A stretch of 64,000 nucleotides of DNA. It comes from Flammula alnicola (taxonomy: Eukaryota > Basidiomycota > Agaricomycetes > Agaricales > Strophariaceae). The notes under the pieces are model-generated. The model did no database searches, was not told the DNA's origin, and saw only the letters and a list, made by a program, of their open reading frames with translations. The DNA is taken from the NCBI GenBank assembly GCA_015499995.1, contig JADNRV010000048.1, forward strand, positions 269,220 to 333,219, written 5' to 3'. This document shows, piece after piece, positions 43,630 through 54,617 of this stretch (its first letter is position 1; each line of letters begins with the position of its first letter). The translations under genes were made by a program, and so were the position numbers.

Positions 43630-44181
43630 TTGGTCGGCGGCTCTCTCGTTTAGAGCTTAAATTTTACACGCCGGCACATCCATGACCAACTCTTGTGGAT
43701 TATTTATGCTCGATCGCCTCTGTCCATACCACCGTTGGCCGGACGGACACTTTCTCCATGAACACGCAGCGACACTACTCCCCGAGAGCGGAATGCCTAC
43801 GGGTAGATTGCTTTGCCACCATTCGCGAGCGAACCCCACTTTGCGACCGCACGCAGTGACGTGGTTTTAGCACAAGACATCACGCGCACGACTCAGGACG
43901 TCGCAGAGGTAGTGCTTCACGAGAGGGGGATGTGTTTTGAGCACGGTATTAACGAAGTCTTACTTAGATAAAATATGATGCCAACTCTACGACTAAGGTC
44001 TAGGTCTAAGCCACTTCATAACCAATGACAACACAAGGATGTGAATCAGCGGGATGCTTGAGCTGTGCAAGTCCGATGTGAAGATGTGTTGCCAACAGTT
44101 ATCCTTCCGAACTCTTCCTTGAGCAGAGAAAGTTACTTTTTCCGCGTGTAGTCCTTGTTTCCAAAAGATTGGAGTCTTCCA
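43630..44181. other. Convergent intergenic region
   Basis: 3' flanks of the IMPACT-family gene and the next minus-strand gene. No supported gene. Confidence 0.5.
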
Positions 44182-45587
44182 CTACCGCTTCCCAAACATC
44201 CCCCAGATCCTGGACAAAGCTCCCCGCGGCGCCTCCTCGACTACTTCCTCCTTAATCTCATAGCCGAATCGCGCGAATTGAGGCTCCTTCGGCGCTTTGA
44301 TCTTCGGCTTTCCTTGCTTTCTCCGTACTGGCGGTGAGGGTTGCGGTGGCAGGTTTGGTTTATGGAATTGGCGGGCAACTTCCATCTGCCTCTTCAGTGC
44401 CTCGGCCTCTTCATGTGTATGCGTTGGCTGCTTAGGTGGAGATGGGGTGGCCTGTTCTACGGGAGGAGGAGGGGTATTGGCGTCAGGAATCTCCTGCGCC
44501 GTGGTGGGAGTTGCCTGGGGCTCTGCTGTCGATGTTTCTGAAGGTGTTTCGTCGACAGCAGATTCAGATGCTGATGCAGTGGAGGAAGGCTCTGGTTCCG
44601 GAACCTGAGCTGTTGCACTTTCTTCCACTGTCCCTTCACTCTTCTCTTCCACCGGAGGTGCTGCCTCCGCTGAGGCTGCCGCTGACCGCCGCCGAACCGG
44701 CTGTCCTGGAGGCGCATTGCGCAAACTCCGCGAGCAGATCTGCAGTGCGGCCCGCATGCGGTTTTGGTCAATGACCGTCTCCTCCACGAACAAGTCTTGT
44801 TCCCGGATCACACGTGGAGGGTCCAAGGGCTCCAGTTTAGAGAACCCTCCCCAGGTGTTAAAGTGTTCCATATTGCGGAATGATGTTGGCTGGAAAAATT
44901 GGTCGGGCTTAAGCGCGTCAGCTAGGTAGTCCCGGTCTACGAGGAAGGTTAATTAGAACCAAATTATTTTGGCGTTAGGGAAGGATGGGCATACGTGCGC
45001 GCATTATGCGGAAACCTAGTAGGTCATCTTTGTTTTCGGGATCTGGGGTTCGGTCTGCTGCGGTTTCTGTGTTTGCCTCGGGGGGTGTACTCGATGAAAG
45101 GGGTTCTAGGTCGCTCAGGCTGATTTCATGCTGCATTTTTGGGACCGAGGGCGGGACGATCGTCAGTTCGACGCCCTTTTCGGGGACGCGTTGCAGTGAT
45201 TCTGGACTGGCGAACACAATCCAGGATATCATTTGATATCTCGATGGCTCTTCAAAGTCCTACACACAACAAGAAAAAGGGTGTCAGTTCGCGACAAGGA
45301 CGAGGAAGGAAGTAGGAAGTAAACCCTAGCCTAGCACGTACTTTGAGGAAATGCGTTTCAAGCACCTTGCCATATCTTTTTTCCAGCTCGCGTACAATAG
45401 CCCACACCTCTGCAATATTGGCGACAGGCCTCCATGACCGGACGTAGGCAGTCCGTATTCGGTTTTTGGTCTGGCTTGTCACGTCAATGGCGGCATCCGT
45501 AGAGGCCAGTCGGGCAGTGAGGTGTTGGTGCAACAAAGTCCGACATGAAGGCGCCCGCTTCGAGACGCGAACTGCCTGAGAGAACAT
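44182..45587 (-). CDS. Conserved fungal protein with mitochondrial presequence, possible RRM-like domain
   Basis: I do not recognise a named family. The real ATG is at 45585-45587; the upstream in-frame codon is TTG. The first 35 residues (MFSQAVRVSKRAPSCRTLL..) are rich in Arg, Ser and Leu with no acidic residue, a strong mitochondrial presequence. The next region (RTAYVRSWRPVANIAEVWAI..LEKRYGKVLETHFLK, then YQMISWIVFASPESL) has the beta-alpha-beta pattern of an RRM-like fold. The C-terminal half is low-complexity Pro/Ala/Glu/Thr-rich, ending with a basic GKPKIKAPKEPQFARFG and ALSRIWGMFGKR. Three exons. It shares a 169-bp promoter with the divergent MRX11-like mitochondrial protein, which agrees with a mitochondrial role. 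Function is unknown. Confidence 0.7.
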
Positions 45588-45696
45588 TGGCACCAAAGAC
45601 AACGAAGTCTTTGTCGTAGATCGGGAGGCCTATGGGTGAATGTCGAGGTGAAGAGTAAATTGAAGGGATTTTGTGAGGAACTTTTCGGAATTATTC

Positions 45697-45709
45697 TAGG
45701 GTTAGGGTT
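45697..45709. promoter_or_regulatory. Telobox-like motif TAGGGTTAGGGTT in a bidirectional promoter
   Basis: Two tandem TTAGGG-type units sit in the 169-bp gap between the divergent starts at 45587 (-) and 45757 (+). Such motifs in promoters of ribosomal and mitochondrial genes are bound by Tbf1/TRF-like Myb factors in several fungi; binding here is an inference. Confidence 0.5.
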
Positions 45710-45756
45710 CAAATAGTTCTCGACTTGGTCGCACGAACTCTTTCTCATAAAACGCA

Positions 45757-46399
45757 ATGTCCTCTGAACCCAAGGGGCGCTTCGCTGTCTACAGACAGAC
45801 ACTGGCTGCCATCTCGGCGCGTACAGGCACTCCGCTCCCTTCTCTCATACTCTCATTTGGTATTCTCCACGAGTTGTCGGCCATCGTACCTGTTGTGGGG
45901 ATCTTCTACGGTGCGAAGACCCTTGGGGTCGGCGAACGCGTCGTTTCTGCTATAATCGAGGACGAGCAAATACGCTCCAGCGATACAGAAGGCGCTTCCG
46001 TCTCTCGCTCTCATGGTCATGACCAACTCAGTTGGGCTAAGCAGAAGATGAAGACATGGGTGGAAGAGGGTGACCAGTGGGCCATCCGGATCGGCCGACG
46101 CTACGGTGTCTTTGGCTACGAGAAGCGCGCACCGGGGGCTGTGGATGATGTGGAGGAGATGGCCAGGGCTTCAGGACATATTGCGGGCGATGTGGCCAAT
46201 GCTGTTTTTGCTTATGGGGTGACGAAGGTGAGAACGTTGCTCATGTTGCATGGTGTGTTTATTCATAATTCCTCCTGTTACTTAGGCCCTCCTCCCAGTT
46301 CGGATTGGACTATCCGTGTACCTATCGCCTATGTTCTCGAGGAGTGTCGTAGAACCTATACGAAGGATCGTTATTCAGCCTTTCCGACGAAATACTTGA
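45757..46399 (+). CDS. MRX11-like mitochondrial membrane protein (FLILHELTAIVPL family)
   Basis: Exon 1 starts at ATG 45757 and carries LILSFGILHELSAIVPVVG (about 45844-45900), a close match to the FLILHELTAIVPL motif that names this fungal family (yeast relative Mrx11, part of the mitochondrial gene-expression network). Then GAKTLGVGERVV and, before the intron, VANAVFAYGVTK. Exon 2 continues ALLPVRIGLSVYLSPMFSR and ends at TGA 46397-46399. Two hydrophobic segments suggest a two-pass inner-membrane protein. No clear presequence. The molecular role of the family is not established. Divergent from a gene with a strong mitochondrial presequence. Confidence 0.82.
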
Positions 46400-46731
46400 G
46401 ATTTTTTTATACCCGGCGCTTTCTGTGGTAGTAAGTGCCTTCATTGCCGTACGACCTCTCACCCTTTCTCACCCTCTCAACAGCTATATAGTGGACACGC
46501 AGCAGCTATGATTGATTTTCGCTATCGTGTCTTTCTCATCCCCTTCTTCGAGTGCGACCACCGTGACCACATTTCGGACTCTATTTATGTCTTATTTGTC
46601 TCAATTTGGAAATGGATTCGACACCAAACATACTCTTTCCTTCGCATTTCTTCTTCCTTATCCTCTGGCCATCGGCGTGATTCGTGGCAATGTGCCATCT
46701 CTTGACTCCGCGATCGCATCCAACTTCTTGA
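46400..46731. other. Short intergenic gap
   Basis: Pyrimidine-rich plus strand; promoter of the NFKBIL1-like gene. Overlapping frames on both strands carry no motif. Confidence 0.5.
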
Positions 46732-47996
46732 ATGACCATCCACAAGCTGAAGCTCAAACGCACCCCGGAGGAAGAAGCCCAACATAGATTGCGGAAGGAG
46801 AGGAGGAAGGAGAGGAAACGGAAACGGGAGCAACACCATGACTACTCACCGCATGCCGGGCCCTCCTCCTCCTCGAAACGCGTTCACGTAAATGCAGGCC
46901 ACGGAAGTCCCCCGTACCGCAAATGGGCTTCGAGCGACGAAGATGAAATGGAGTTTGGACCTCAGCCGGCCCACCCTTCCTCCTCTAATATACCACCGTC
47001 TCAGTCACACGCTCACAAACCGGACCATGATACACTGAAGGCGGAAATAGAAGAGCAGATGTTTCGCCAGAAGATGTTCGATGCTATGGGAGACGATGAG
47101 CGGTTAGACTCGCTGGAGGCGCGGTTAAATGACTTTGCGCAGGTGCCCGAGCGTTGGCGGACTGCGGGTTCAGGAGCGACTGCTGGGAAAACTAGAGCCA
47201 ATATTTATGATGGGGATGAGTTTTTGACAATGGATCCAAGACTTATGGATGAGGAGGAGTATGCGGAATGGATTAGAGTTGGGATGTACAGGTCAGTCCT
47301 TTCGGGTATTTATAGCCGCTCTTGGATCTGTTTTTGATATATCCATCTCTTTACAGGAAAACCCATGCGGAGGAGTATGCTGAGCAACAACGTAAGAAAG
47401 CAGCTCAGGCCGCACGAAAAGCTGAGGAGAAAGCTCGTAAAGCGGAGACGGCTCGGCTGGAGAAAGTCGCGGAGGAGGAGCGGAAGCAGAAAAAGCTGGA
47501 GCGCGAATCTCGGCGATTGGATTACGCCAGAGAGGAATACAACAAGCGGTGGGCGGCGTTGCTGGCAATCGCCGGTGAGGGTGTCGGTGAAAATGCGCAA
47601 CCAAACGCCGCAGCAGCACTACTCTCCTTCGACGATATCCCGTGGCCGATAGCCATTGCGCACCGGGACAAGCCCGAGAAACGTCGTCATACGAAGGTCG
47701 GGGACCGGGAAGAAGATGTCGGTGTTCCTCGAACATCCATCAGCGTGGAGGAATTGACGGCGGACGCAATTTCGTCATTTCTGTTACCCGTTGCTGCTGC
47801 GGCGGCAGATATGGACAACGCGGCAAAGAAGAAAGAGAGGAAGGATAAGTTGAGAGAGGCATTCCTTCGGTTTCATCCTGATAAATTTGAGGGTCGTTTT
47901 ATGAGGAGGGTGAAGAAAGAAGAGTGGGAGAATGTCCGAGAGGCGATTGGACAAGTCAGTAGAGTGTTGAATTCGCTGATGGGTAATGATGATTGA
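46732..47996 (+). CDS. NFKBIL1-like nuclear protein (J-domain-like C-terminus)
   Basis: Two exons (intron about 47292-47357). The N-terminus is very basic (MTIHKLKLKRTPEEEAQHRL then KERRKERKRKR), fitting nuclear location. A charged middle has EIEEQMFRQKMFDAMGDDER. Exon 2 holds a long Ala/Lys/Glu coiled coil, then SFDDIPWPIA, and a C-terminal domain LREAFLRFHPDKFEGRFM with the HPD triplet, followed by VREAIGQVSRVLNSLM. The FHPDKFEG block and its surroundings match the C-terminus of NF-kappa-B-inhibitor-like protein 1, a splicing/RNA-associated family. The human protein has ankyrin repeats that are not evident here. HPD alone also occurs in DnaJ proteins, but the rest of a J domain is not present. 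Confidence 0.82.
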
Positions 47997-48395
47997 GTCC
48001 ATGTAGTAGACGGGCTTTGATACCCGTTTCTGTGAAAGTCAGAAACTGCACTTCTTCACTTAGTCTGAACTGAGGTTTTCAAGTTTATGGAACGTAGGAA
48101 TATTTCATGCAAGTGTTGACCATGAAAAGAGAACAATTGGTGACTGAAAAAGAACCATTGCTGCAAGGGGCAATGGATCAATCAAATGGTCAACGGTTGT
48201 TGTTTCAATTTGCTTGTCCCATCTTTTCTCCACTCCTGCCCTTCTTCATTAGTCCTCGCTGTCGGCCTACTCCACACTCTTTCTTTTCATATTCACGACT
48301 TTGCTTCCCGACTCTCATCTCCATATCTCCCGTCGGACTCCTGGACTCACTGTCAAATTTCAACCTTCGATATCCCTTCATTCAGTCGCTGAATC
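47997..48395. other. Promoter region of the CSC1-like gene
   Basis: Strongly pyrimidine-rich from about 48190 to 48370 on the plus strand, as is common upstream of highly expressed fungal genes. No gene. Confidence 0.5.
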
Positions 48396-51300
48396 ATGGC
48401 CTCAATTATTAACAATACATTGTCCAATACTGACAATTCACGGACGCTGGCGCCCGCTGCGGTTGGCTCTCAGGTCGCGTTGATGAGCGTTGTGTCTGTG
48501 AGTGCAGGGTTGTCGGCGAACACGTAGCGTGTCATGAGTCTTACCCCTCTTTTAGGTCGTCACCATTCTCCTATTTAATTTTCTACGGCCTCAAAACAAG
48601 GTATGTGTTGCTTGCAAACCCTTGGAGTTCGGCTGAGGTGCATGCTGTGGCGGTTTATGCCTATCATTGAGGTTGTGGATCGTCACTGTCATACCGACGC
48701 GCTCTTTTTTTGCCAGCTTGTCATCATCGGTACTGACTTTGGGCGCTGTTTCTGCAGATCATTTACGAACCTAAAGTCAAATACCACGAAGGCGATAAAC
48801 CTCCTCCCCGAATATCCGACTCTCTATTTGGCTGGCTCCCTCCGCTGATACACACGAAAGAGCCTGAACTACTGGACAAGATCGGGCTTGATGCGGTTGC
48901 ATTCTTGCGCTTCCTCCGTCTCTTGCGCACCCTCTTCAGTGGCATCGCTATCCTAACATGTGGTATTCTCATCCCCATCAATGTCGTCTACAATCTCAAA
49001 AATGTCCCCTCCAAGAACCGCGACATCCTTAGCATGCTCACCATCCGCGACGTCTCTGGGAACTTCCTCTACGCACACGTTGTCGTCACGTACCTCATCA
49101 CGTTCCTCATCGTGTTCTGTGTGAACATGCACTGGAGAGCCATGGTCCAGCTCCGCCACACCTGGTTCAGGTCCCCGGAGTACCTCCAGTCCTTCTACGC
49201 CCGCACTCTGCAGGTCCGACACGTGCCCAAGAAGTTGCAGAGCGACGAAGGCCTCAATGCTATTTTCGGATCGGTGAAGATGCCGTACCCCACGACGAGC
49301 GTGCACATTGGCCGCAAGGTCGGCAAGCTTCCAGAGCTGATTGACTACCACAATCAGACTGTACGCGAGTTCGAGGAGGTGCTGGTTAAATACCTGAAAG
49401 GCGGGAAAATAAAGTCAAAAAGACCTACGATCAGGATTGGTGGGCATTGCGGGTTAGGAGGAACCACGAAAGATGCTATCGATTTTTACACGTACGTTTT
49501 TATCTTGCTGTCATTGAATATCCTTCCTCAACCTGGTTTGTTTGATAGTGTCAAGCTCAAGCGCACGGAAGCCGCTATTGAAGAATACCGCACGCAGATC
49601 GACACTCGCAAGGCCGAGAACTATGGATTTGCCAGTATGGCTGCCGTTCCGTATGCCCATATCGTGGCAAAGATGATTGCGGGCAAACATCCCAAAGGCA
49701 CAGAAATCCAACTTGCCCCGAATCCTAAAGATATTGTACGTTCATTGATATTCACACTCTACTCGATGGTACTACTACAAGTTATTAATTTTGTATTCGA
49801 AGATATGGAGCAACATGAACAACTCGGACGCTGAGCTGGCCCGAAAGCGCATGCTTGGTTTCCTCTGGCTTAGCGCTGTATGTTTCTTTAACACCGTTCC
49901 TCTGTTCATCATCTCTATTCTTGCCAATCTGGATTCGGTAAGTCTCTGTCAGCGTCTTTTTAACAGTGCCTTATAATTATCTTTTCTAGGTGAAGTCATA
50001 CGTCCCATTCCTCGAAGCGTGGTACAACGATTCGGAATTCTCGTTCGCCGTCGTCTCTGGTGTGTTGCCTCCTGCCATCTCCGGATTCTTTGGATTCTTC
50101 CTGCCGATCATCATGCGTTGGTTGACAAAAGTGCGTCGATTCTCTGTTGCACCGTCAGAGAACACCATCTCAGTTCCTATTTTTTTTCACACAACAACCA
50201 ATAGTACATGGGAGGTTTGACACATTCCAAGCTCGACCGTGCAGTCGTTGCACGATACTTTACGTTCTTGATCATCTCGCAGTTAATTATTTTTACCCTT
50301 CTTGGTGTTATCTTCAGTGCGTCGCCGCCGTGAACTTTTTTGGCTCATCGATTTCTGACCCCAAGTAATTCAGACTCGGTCGAGCAGATAATTATACAGA
50401 TCGGCAGAAAGGCAAGCTTCAAGGAGATTATCGCTAACCTTCATGGTGTGTCTTGTCCCGGCCTTGGAGACATGGAGATGGAATTGTGCTGAGCGTGTTT
50501 ATTTATTTAGAACTGCCCAACAGCATCAATCGCACTTACATCAACCAAGCGTCTTATTGGTTGACTTTCTTCCCGTATGTCCATTCCACGGTGTAGTGTG
50601 GTTTCTTAAAATATATGCTGACGAAGTCGACGCGTGTCTGTGCAGACTTCGTGGTTTCCTGGCTGTCTTCGACCTTGCACAGATTATCAACTTGGTGTGG
50701 TTGTCATTCAAGACCCAGTACGTCGTCCTTCCTCTCTTGAGAAACTAACATCGTTGATTCTGATTACTTCTAAATCGACAGTGTCTTTGGACGAACTCCT
50801 CGAGATATTCGCGAGTGGACACAACCGCCTGATTTCGAATATGCTGTGTATTAGTGAGTATTTTTTAATCAGATGCTGGTACTCTTGAAGTGATGTTGAC
50901 CGTGAATATCTCTTTAGCTCGAACATCGTAAGTCATTATTCCCATGAGAAATGGCAGAGCGAAGATCCATCTGAATTTTCATTTAGTTGTTCATGAGCGC
51001 CGTTGGCCTGGTTTTCGCTCCTCTGGCTCCTTTGGTCGTTGTGGCTGCTGCGATTGTGTTTTGGATGAGCTCTTGGGTGTACAAATACCAGCTCATGTTC
51101 GTGTTCGTATCAAAGGTTGAAAGTGGAGGTGTAAGTTTGTTTTTCCAAAGCTTCGATTGTTCTAAAGCTAATATGTCAATCTAGCGCATCTGGAATGTCG
51201 TCATCAACCGTCTGCTGTTTTGCGTCCTACTCATGCAGGCGTTGATGATTCTCAGTGAGTTTTCTGTCCATCGGAATCATAGAGACCCTTGTTTAACCCT

Positions 51301-52810
51301 TTATCTTCATTCTTTTAGCCACTGGCCTGCAATTTGGATTCAAATCCTTCCTATGGCTTTCCGTGGTGCCTCCTATCCTCATCGTCTTTGCCTTCAAGCT
51401 CTACATCAACCGTACCTACCTTCCTGCATTTTATTACTTTACTCCGACGGAAGAGGAGATCAAGGTCGCGAAGATCCACTCGGAGCGTGCGGATGCCACG
51501 AGCAACAGGCTCGAGAAGCGCTTCGGACATCCTGCGCTGCATACCGAGCTGTTCACGCCGATGCTGCACAAGAACATGATGCCGCTGCTGAGCCAGGTGT
51601 ATCAAGGCAAGATTGGTAATGATCACGCTAAGCTGGATGAGTATGGTGGGCAGAATATGGAGGCGCAAATTGTGCCGGGTGGTATTAAGATTGCGGCTAT
51701 TGATCAGGTATGTGTTGTCCTTCGGATTTGTGGAGATGATTTTTGCTGACATTGTGCTTTCTTTCTTTCCTGCAGCGCGATCTTGAGTATGATCCTGCGT
51801 TGTACCAACGTGATCGTGGTGAACTCGACTGGGATGCGCGGTCTATAGCCTCGACTGTTGCATTTGGAGATGGCCTCAAGACTCATCATGCCAACTTATC
51901 GTCAAAGGCCTTCGCTGGCTATGATAAATACCTTACTCATGGGCCGGGATCGACGTCAGAGCATGAGATTGAATTAAGTCAACTGGACTCGATGCAAGAA
52001 CCACTTCTCAGTCCTCATGCCATGGCCTTGCATCAACAAGGTTTTACTTCTCAGCAATCGCTCTCGCCCTCGTTGCCTCCTTCATTACATTATAACGCAT
52101 CCAGGGAAGCACCTCTCCACAGACCTCAGGATCGCAGTTACTCTCCCAGCCCGGCATATATGTCGACGGATAATCTGGCGCAGGGACAATCACCAATAAG
52201 TCCTTACCCAACGGGCTCTGAGCAATCCCACCAATCCTCCTACTTCTCGCCGACCCAATCGAACCAAATGCGGGGTCCATCGCCCGGCCCATATGGTGCC
52301 ATGCAGTATCCGCCACAACAGCATGCAAGACAGGCCAGTGGTAACATGCTTGCTGGACCATCGCGGGGGCAGTCGCCCACCCAGTCTCAGCAGCAGCACG
52401 CTAGGCAAAACAGCGGAAACATTCTTGCGTCCTCTCAATTACGGACGCAGTCGCCTGGACCCTATCAGGCGTATTCGCCTCAGCAACAACAGCAGCAACA
52501 TGCACGGCAGAGCAGTGGGAATTTGTTAGCTTCATCTCAAGCCCGCACGCCATCACCCGGACCTTATCAGGCGTATTCTCCTCAACCACAACAGCAGCAC
52601 GCCCGACAGACAAGTGGAAATATGCTCGCTGACAATCGATCACAGTCGCCGGGCCCATATCAGGCGTATTCGCCACAGCCGCAAGGATACCAGCAGACAC
52701 CGCCTGGGCTGCAATCGACAAATGCTGCACAATATCAGCAACAGCAGCAGCAGTCACAGCAGGCCAACAGTAATAATATGGCGGGACGTGGTGCGCATAG
52801 AGGGTATTAA
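48396..52810 (+). CDS. CSC1/OSCA-type (DUF221) membrane channel protein
   Basis: Multipass membrane protein of the calcium-permeable, osmo/mechanosensitive CSC1/OSCA/TMEM63 family. ATG 48396. The first helix VVTILLFNFLRPQNK is followed by PRISDSLFGWLPPLIHTKEP and GLDAVAFLRFLRLL, the family's N-terminal signature. Then helices near 48930-49000 and 49080-49130, a cytosolic RNA-recognition-like loop (VKLKRTEAAIEEYRTQI and AVPYAHIVAKMIAG region), and the DUF221 core: FLWLSAVCFFNTVPLF, GVLPPAISGFFGFFLPIIMR, FLIISQLIIFTLLGVIF, NRTYINQASYWLTFFPLRGF, FAPLAPLVVVAAAIVFWMS and GFKSFLWLSVVPPILIVFAF. At least ten introns. The C-terminal ~330 residues are a disordered Gln/Pro/Ser tail with four tandem copies of a QQHARQ.SGN.LA unit. 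Ends at 52810. Confidence 0.92.
52315..52690 (+). repeat. In-frame tandem repeats encoding QQHARQ-SGN-LA..SPGPYQAYSPQ
   Basis: Four imperfect copies of about 25-33 codons in the cytosolic tail of the CSC1-like protein; each has QQHARQ, a Ser-Gly-Asn, LA and then (in three copies) SPGPYQAYSPQ. Each copy adds possible SP phosphorylation sites. Copy number is likely variable between strains. Confidence 0.9.
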
Positions 52811-53259
52811 TTTTTTTTGTCGTTTATTCTGGGCTACTTATCTTGCTACCTATTGGACGGACCCTGTGTCGGTCTTGTGTTTATATCTTACCCGCGTGCT
52901 TATATCCTATCCGTTGAGAATGCATTCGACCCACCACCCATCATTTAATCGTTGCTCTCTTACCCCCCTCTCGCCTCGACTCAGATTCGGAACCGACGGA
53001 CCTTGTATTACACTGGTATTGTAATCGATAGAACTATTAAGTACGCCCCCGCTAGCATAGACCGTCGTCTTTTCATCCCGACAAGCGTGGTTCAATGAAA
53101 TGCACGCTTGTTGAAATACACAATGCTATTGGCCAAAAATCCCTAGAAAGTAAACGGGGTATGGATTATGAAGCTCAACCGCAACGGGGGAAGGTAACGA
53201 TTTTTTGGCATCGAGAAGGTCTTCGTCTGACATGCCAATGCCCTTGAGGCGTAGCTTGG
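52811..53259. other. Convergent intergenic region
   Basis: 3' flanks of the CSC1-like gene and the F-box gene; no supported gene. Confidence 0.5.
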
Positions 53260-54617
53260 TTAGTGAGCACGAGAGCGTTCGATGAGCGACACGACATGGG
53301 CTTTTGGCCAGCTCGTTACACCGTAAGCAGGACTTTCACAAGGCACGCCAAAGGTTAGTTCTGTGAGATTTGGCAATCGAAGACGGCTAAGGACCGGTCC
53401 CATTGCACTTCCAATAAAGGCGTTTACTTCCAAGACTTGTAGGTGGTGTGATAATACAGTTTGAGGCAGGAGCTGGGTATTTCCGCATGAACTAGACACA
53501 TGCTGTACGATTGGAGATTTGGGCATTTGCAGAGGATGTCCACGTGCTGTCCGATGTTAAGCCAGCATCGGGAAGAGAGGTGGGTTAGTTGATTCCAGGG
53601 AAGTGAAAGAGATTGGATATAGAGGGCTTTCGTAAGGAGAGATACAGTTTTTAGGTTGGGCACATGTGATGGTTGAACATTGAGGCTTGCAATTGGGTAT
53701 GTCGAGCTGAACTCGAGTGTTTGTAGTACCGGCATGTGGTTATTAAGCATCGAACGGAGAAGCTGGTTCGTCAAGTTGAGCCGGAGATGGTGCCAACGGT
53801 CTGCTGAAGATATTATCACCTTGAATATATGATAATCGAAGGTAGGCTCCATGTAGGCGGGGATGGAAATATCCAAGTAGAGGAAAGCATTGCCTGAGCG
53901 TTTCAGCCAACGTTCCAGCGAAGATTTCCAAATATGCCTGCGCCAAGAACCACGAATTGATAGCGCGGACCAGAGAAGTGGGGTACCTGTGGCGACGTTC
54001 CTCCACGCGCTGCAGATCTGACAGAGCAGAAGCGGTGCCTGACGAGAGTCTGGGGTGATAAAGTCCTCGTTCGGCAAGCATAAGAGGAATATCTGTGCCC
54101 ACAGTTCGACAGGCAGTTGGCCCATGGACGATTGCATGCATGTTCGACGGGCCAATTCAACTTTTCGGGATACCAAGTCAGCTTTCAGACGCTGGCGGTC
54201 GCTGAGGAGACGTTCGAGATCACCCTGTCTCTCTGTGATCTCGGTATCGAGAGTAGCAAGTTGGTTTTTTGACGGGCGTGATGTCACTGATTCCACCATG
54301 GTACGGAAAAAGGATGATTTGTAGGACAATTTGTGGCGGATGTGCGGATCGGCCTTCTCTTTGTATATACCCTCAAGAGCTCTTTGAACTGAGGAAACGT
54401 TGAGATCGATTGACATGATTTTCTCCTCCAGTTCAGAGATATCATTTTGCACAACATGGTCGTCTGACGCGTTAAAACTGTCAAGGGAAGACAGAGCATA
54501 ACTGTCGGTTTCCTGTGGAAGGCGAGGCAGGCGAATTAAATTCTGTTCATCAACGTCGGGTTTCAGGATAGACGAATTGTCTGCAATGCTCACCTTTTCG
54601 CCGGTATCAAGTGCCAT
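53260..54617 (-). CDS. F-box protein (one apparent frame break near the C-terminus)
   Basis: Substrate adaptor for SCF ubiquitin ligases, of the type greatly expanded in mushrooms. ATG 54617 (the upstream codon is TTG). An N-terminal coiled coil (LDTEITERQGDLERLLSDRQ, about 54260-54200) precedes the F-box LPVELWAQIFLLCLP (about 54125-54080). Then come LLLCQICSAWRNVATGTPLLW and LRR-like repeats with LSIRGSW, VLQTLEFSS and LKTVSLL. The frame stops at 53424, but a neighbouring frame continues with LQVLEVNAFIGSAMGPVLSR, PNLTELTFG to 53260. The two join if CCC at 53475-53477 (coding strand) had one more base. So it is either a mildly truncated protein or a sequencing error; it may be functional in both cases. 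Confidence 0.8.

Noticed and set aside
45697..45709. Interstitial telomere or chromosome end
   Set aside because: Only two TTAGGG-type units, located between two intact genes; better read as a promoter motif.
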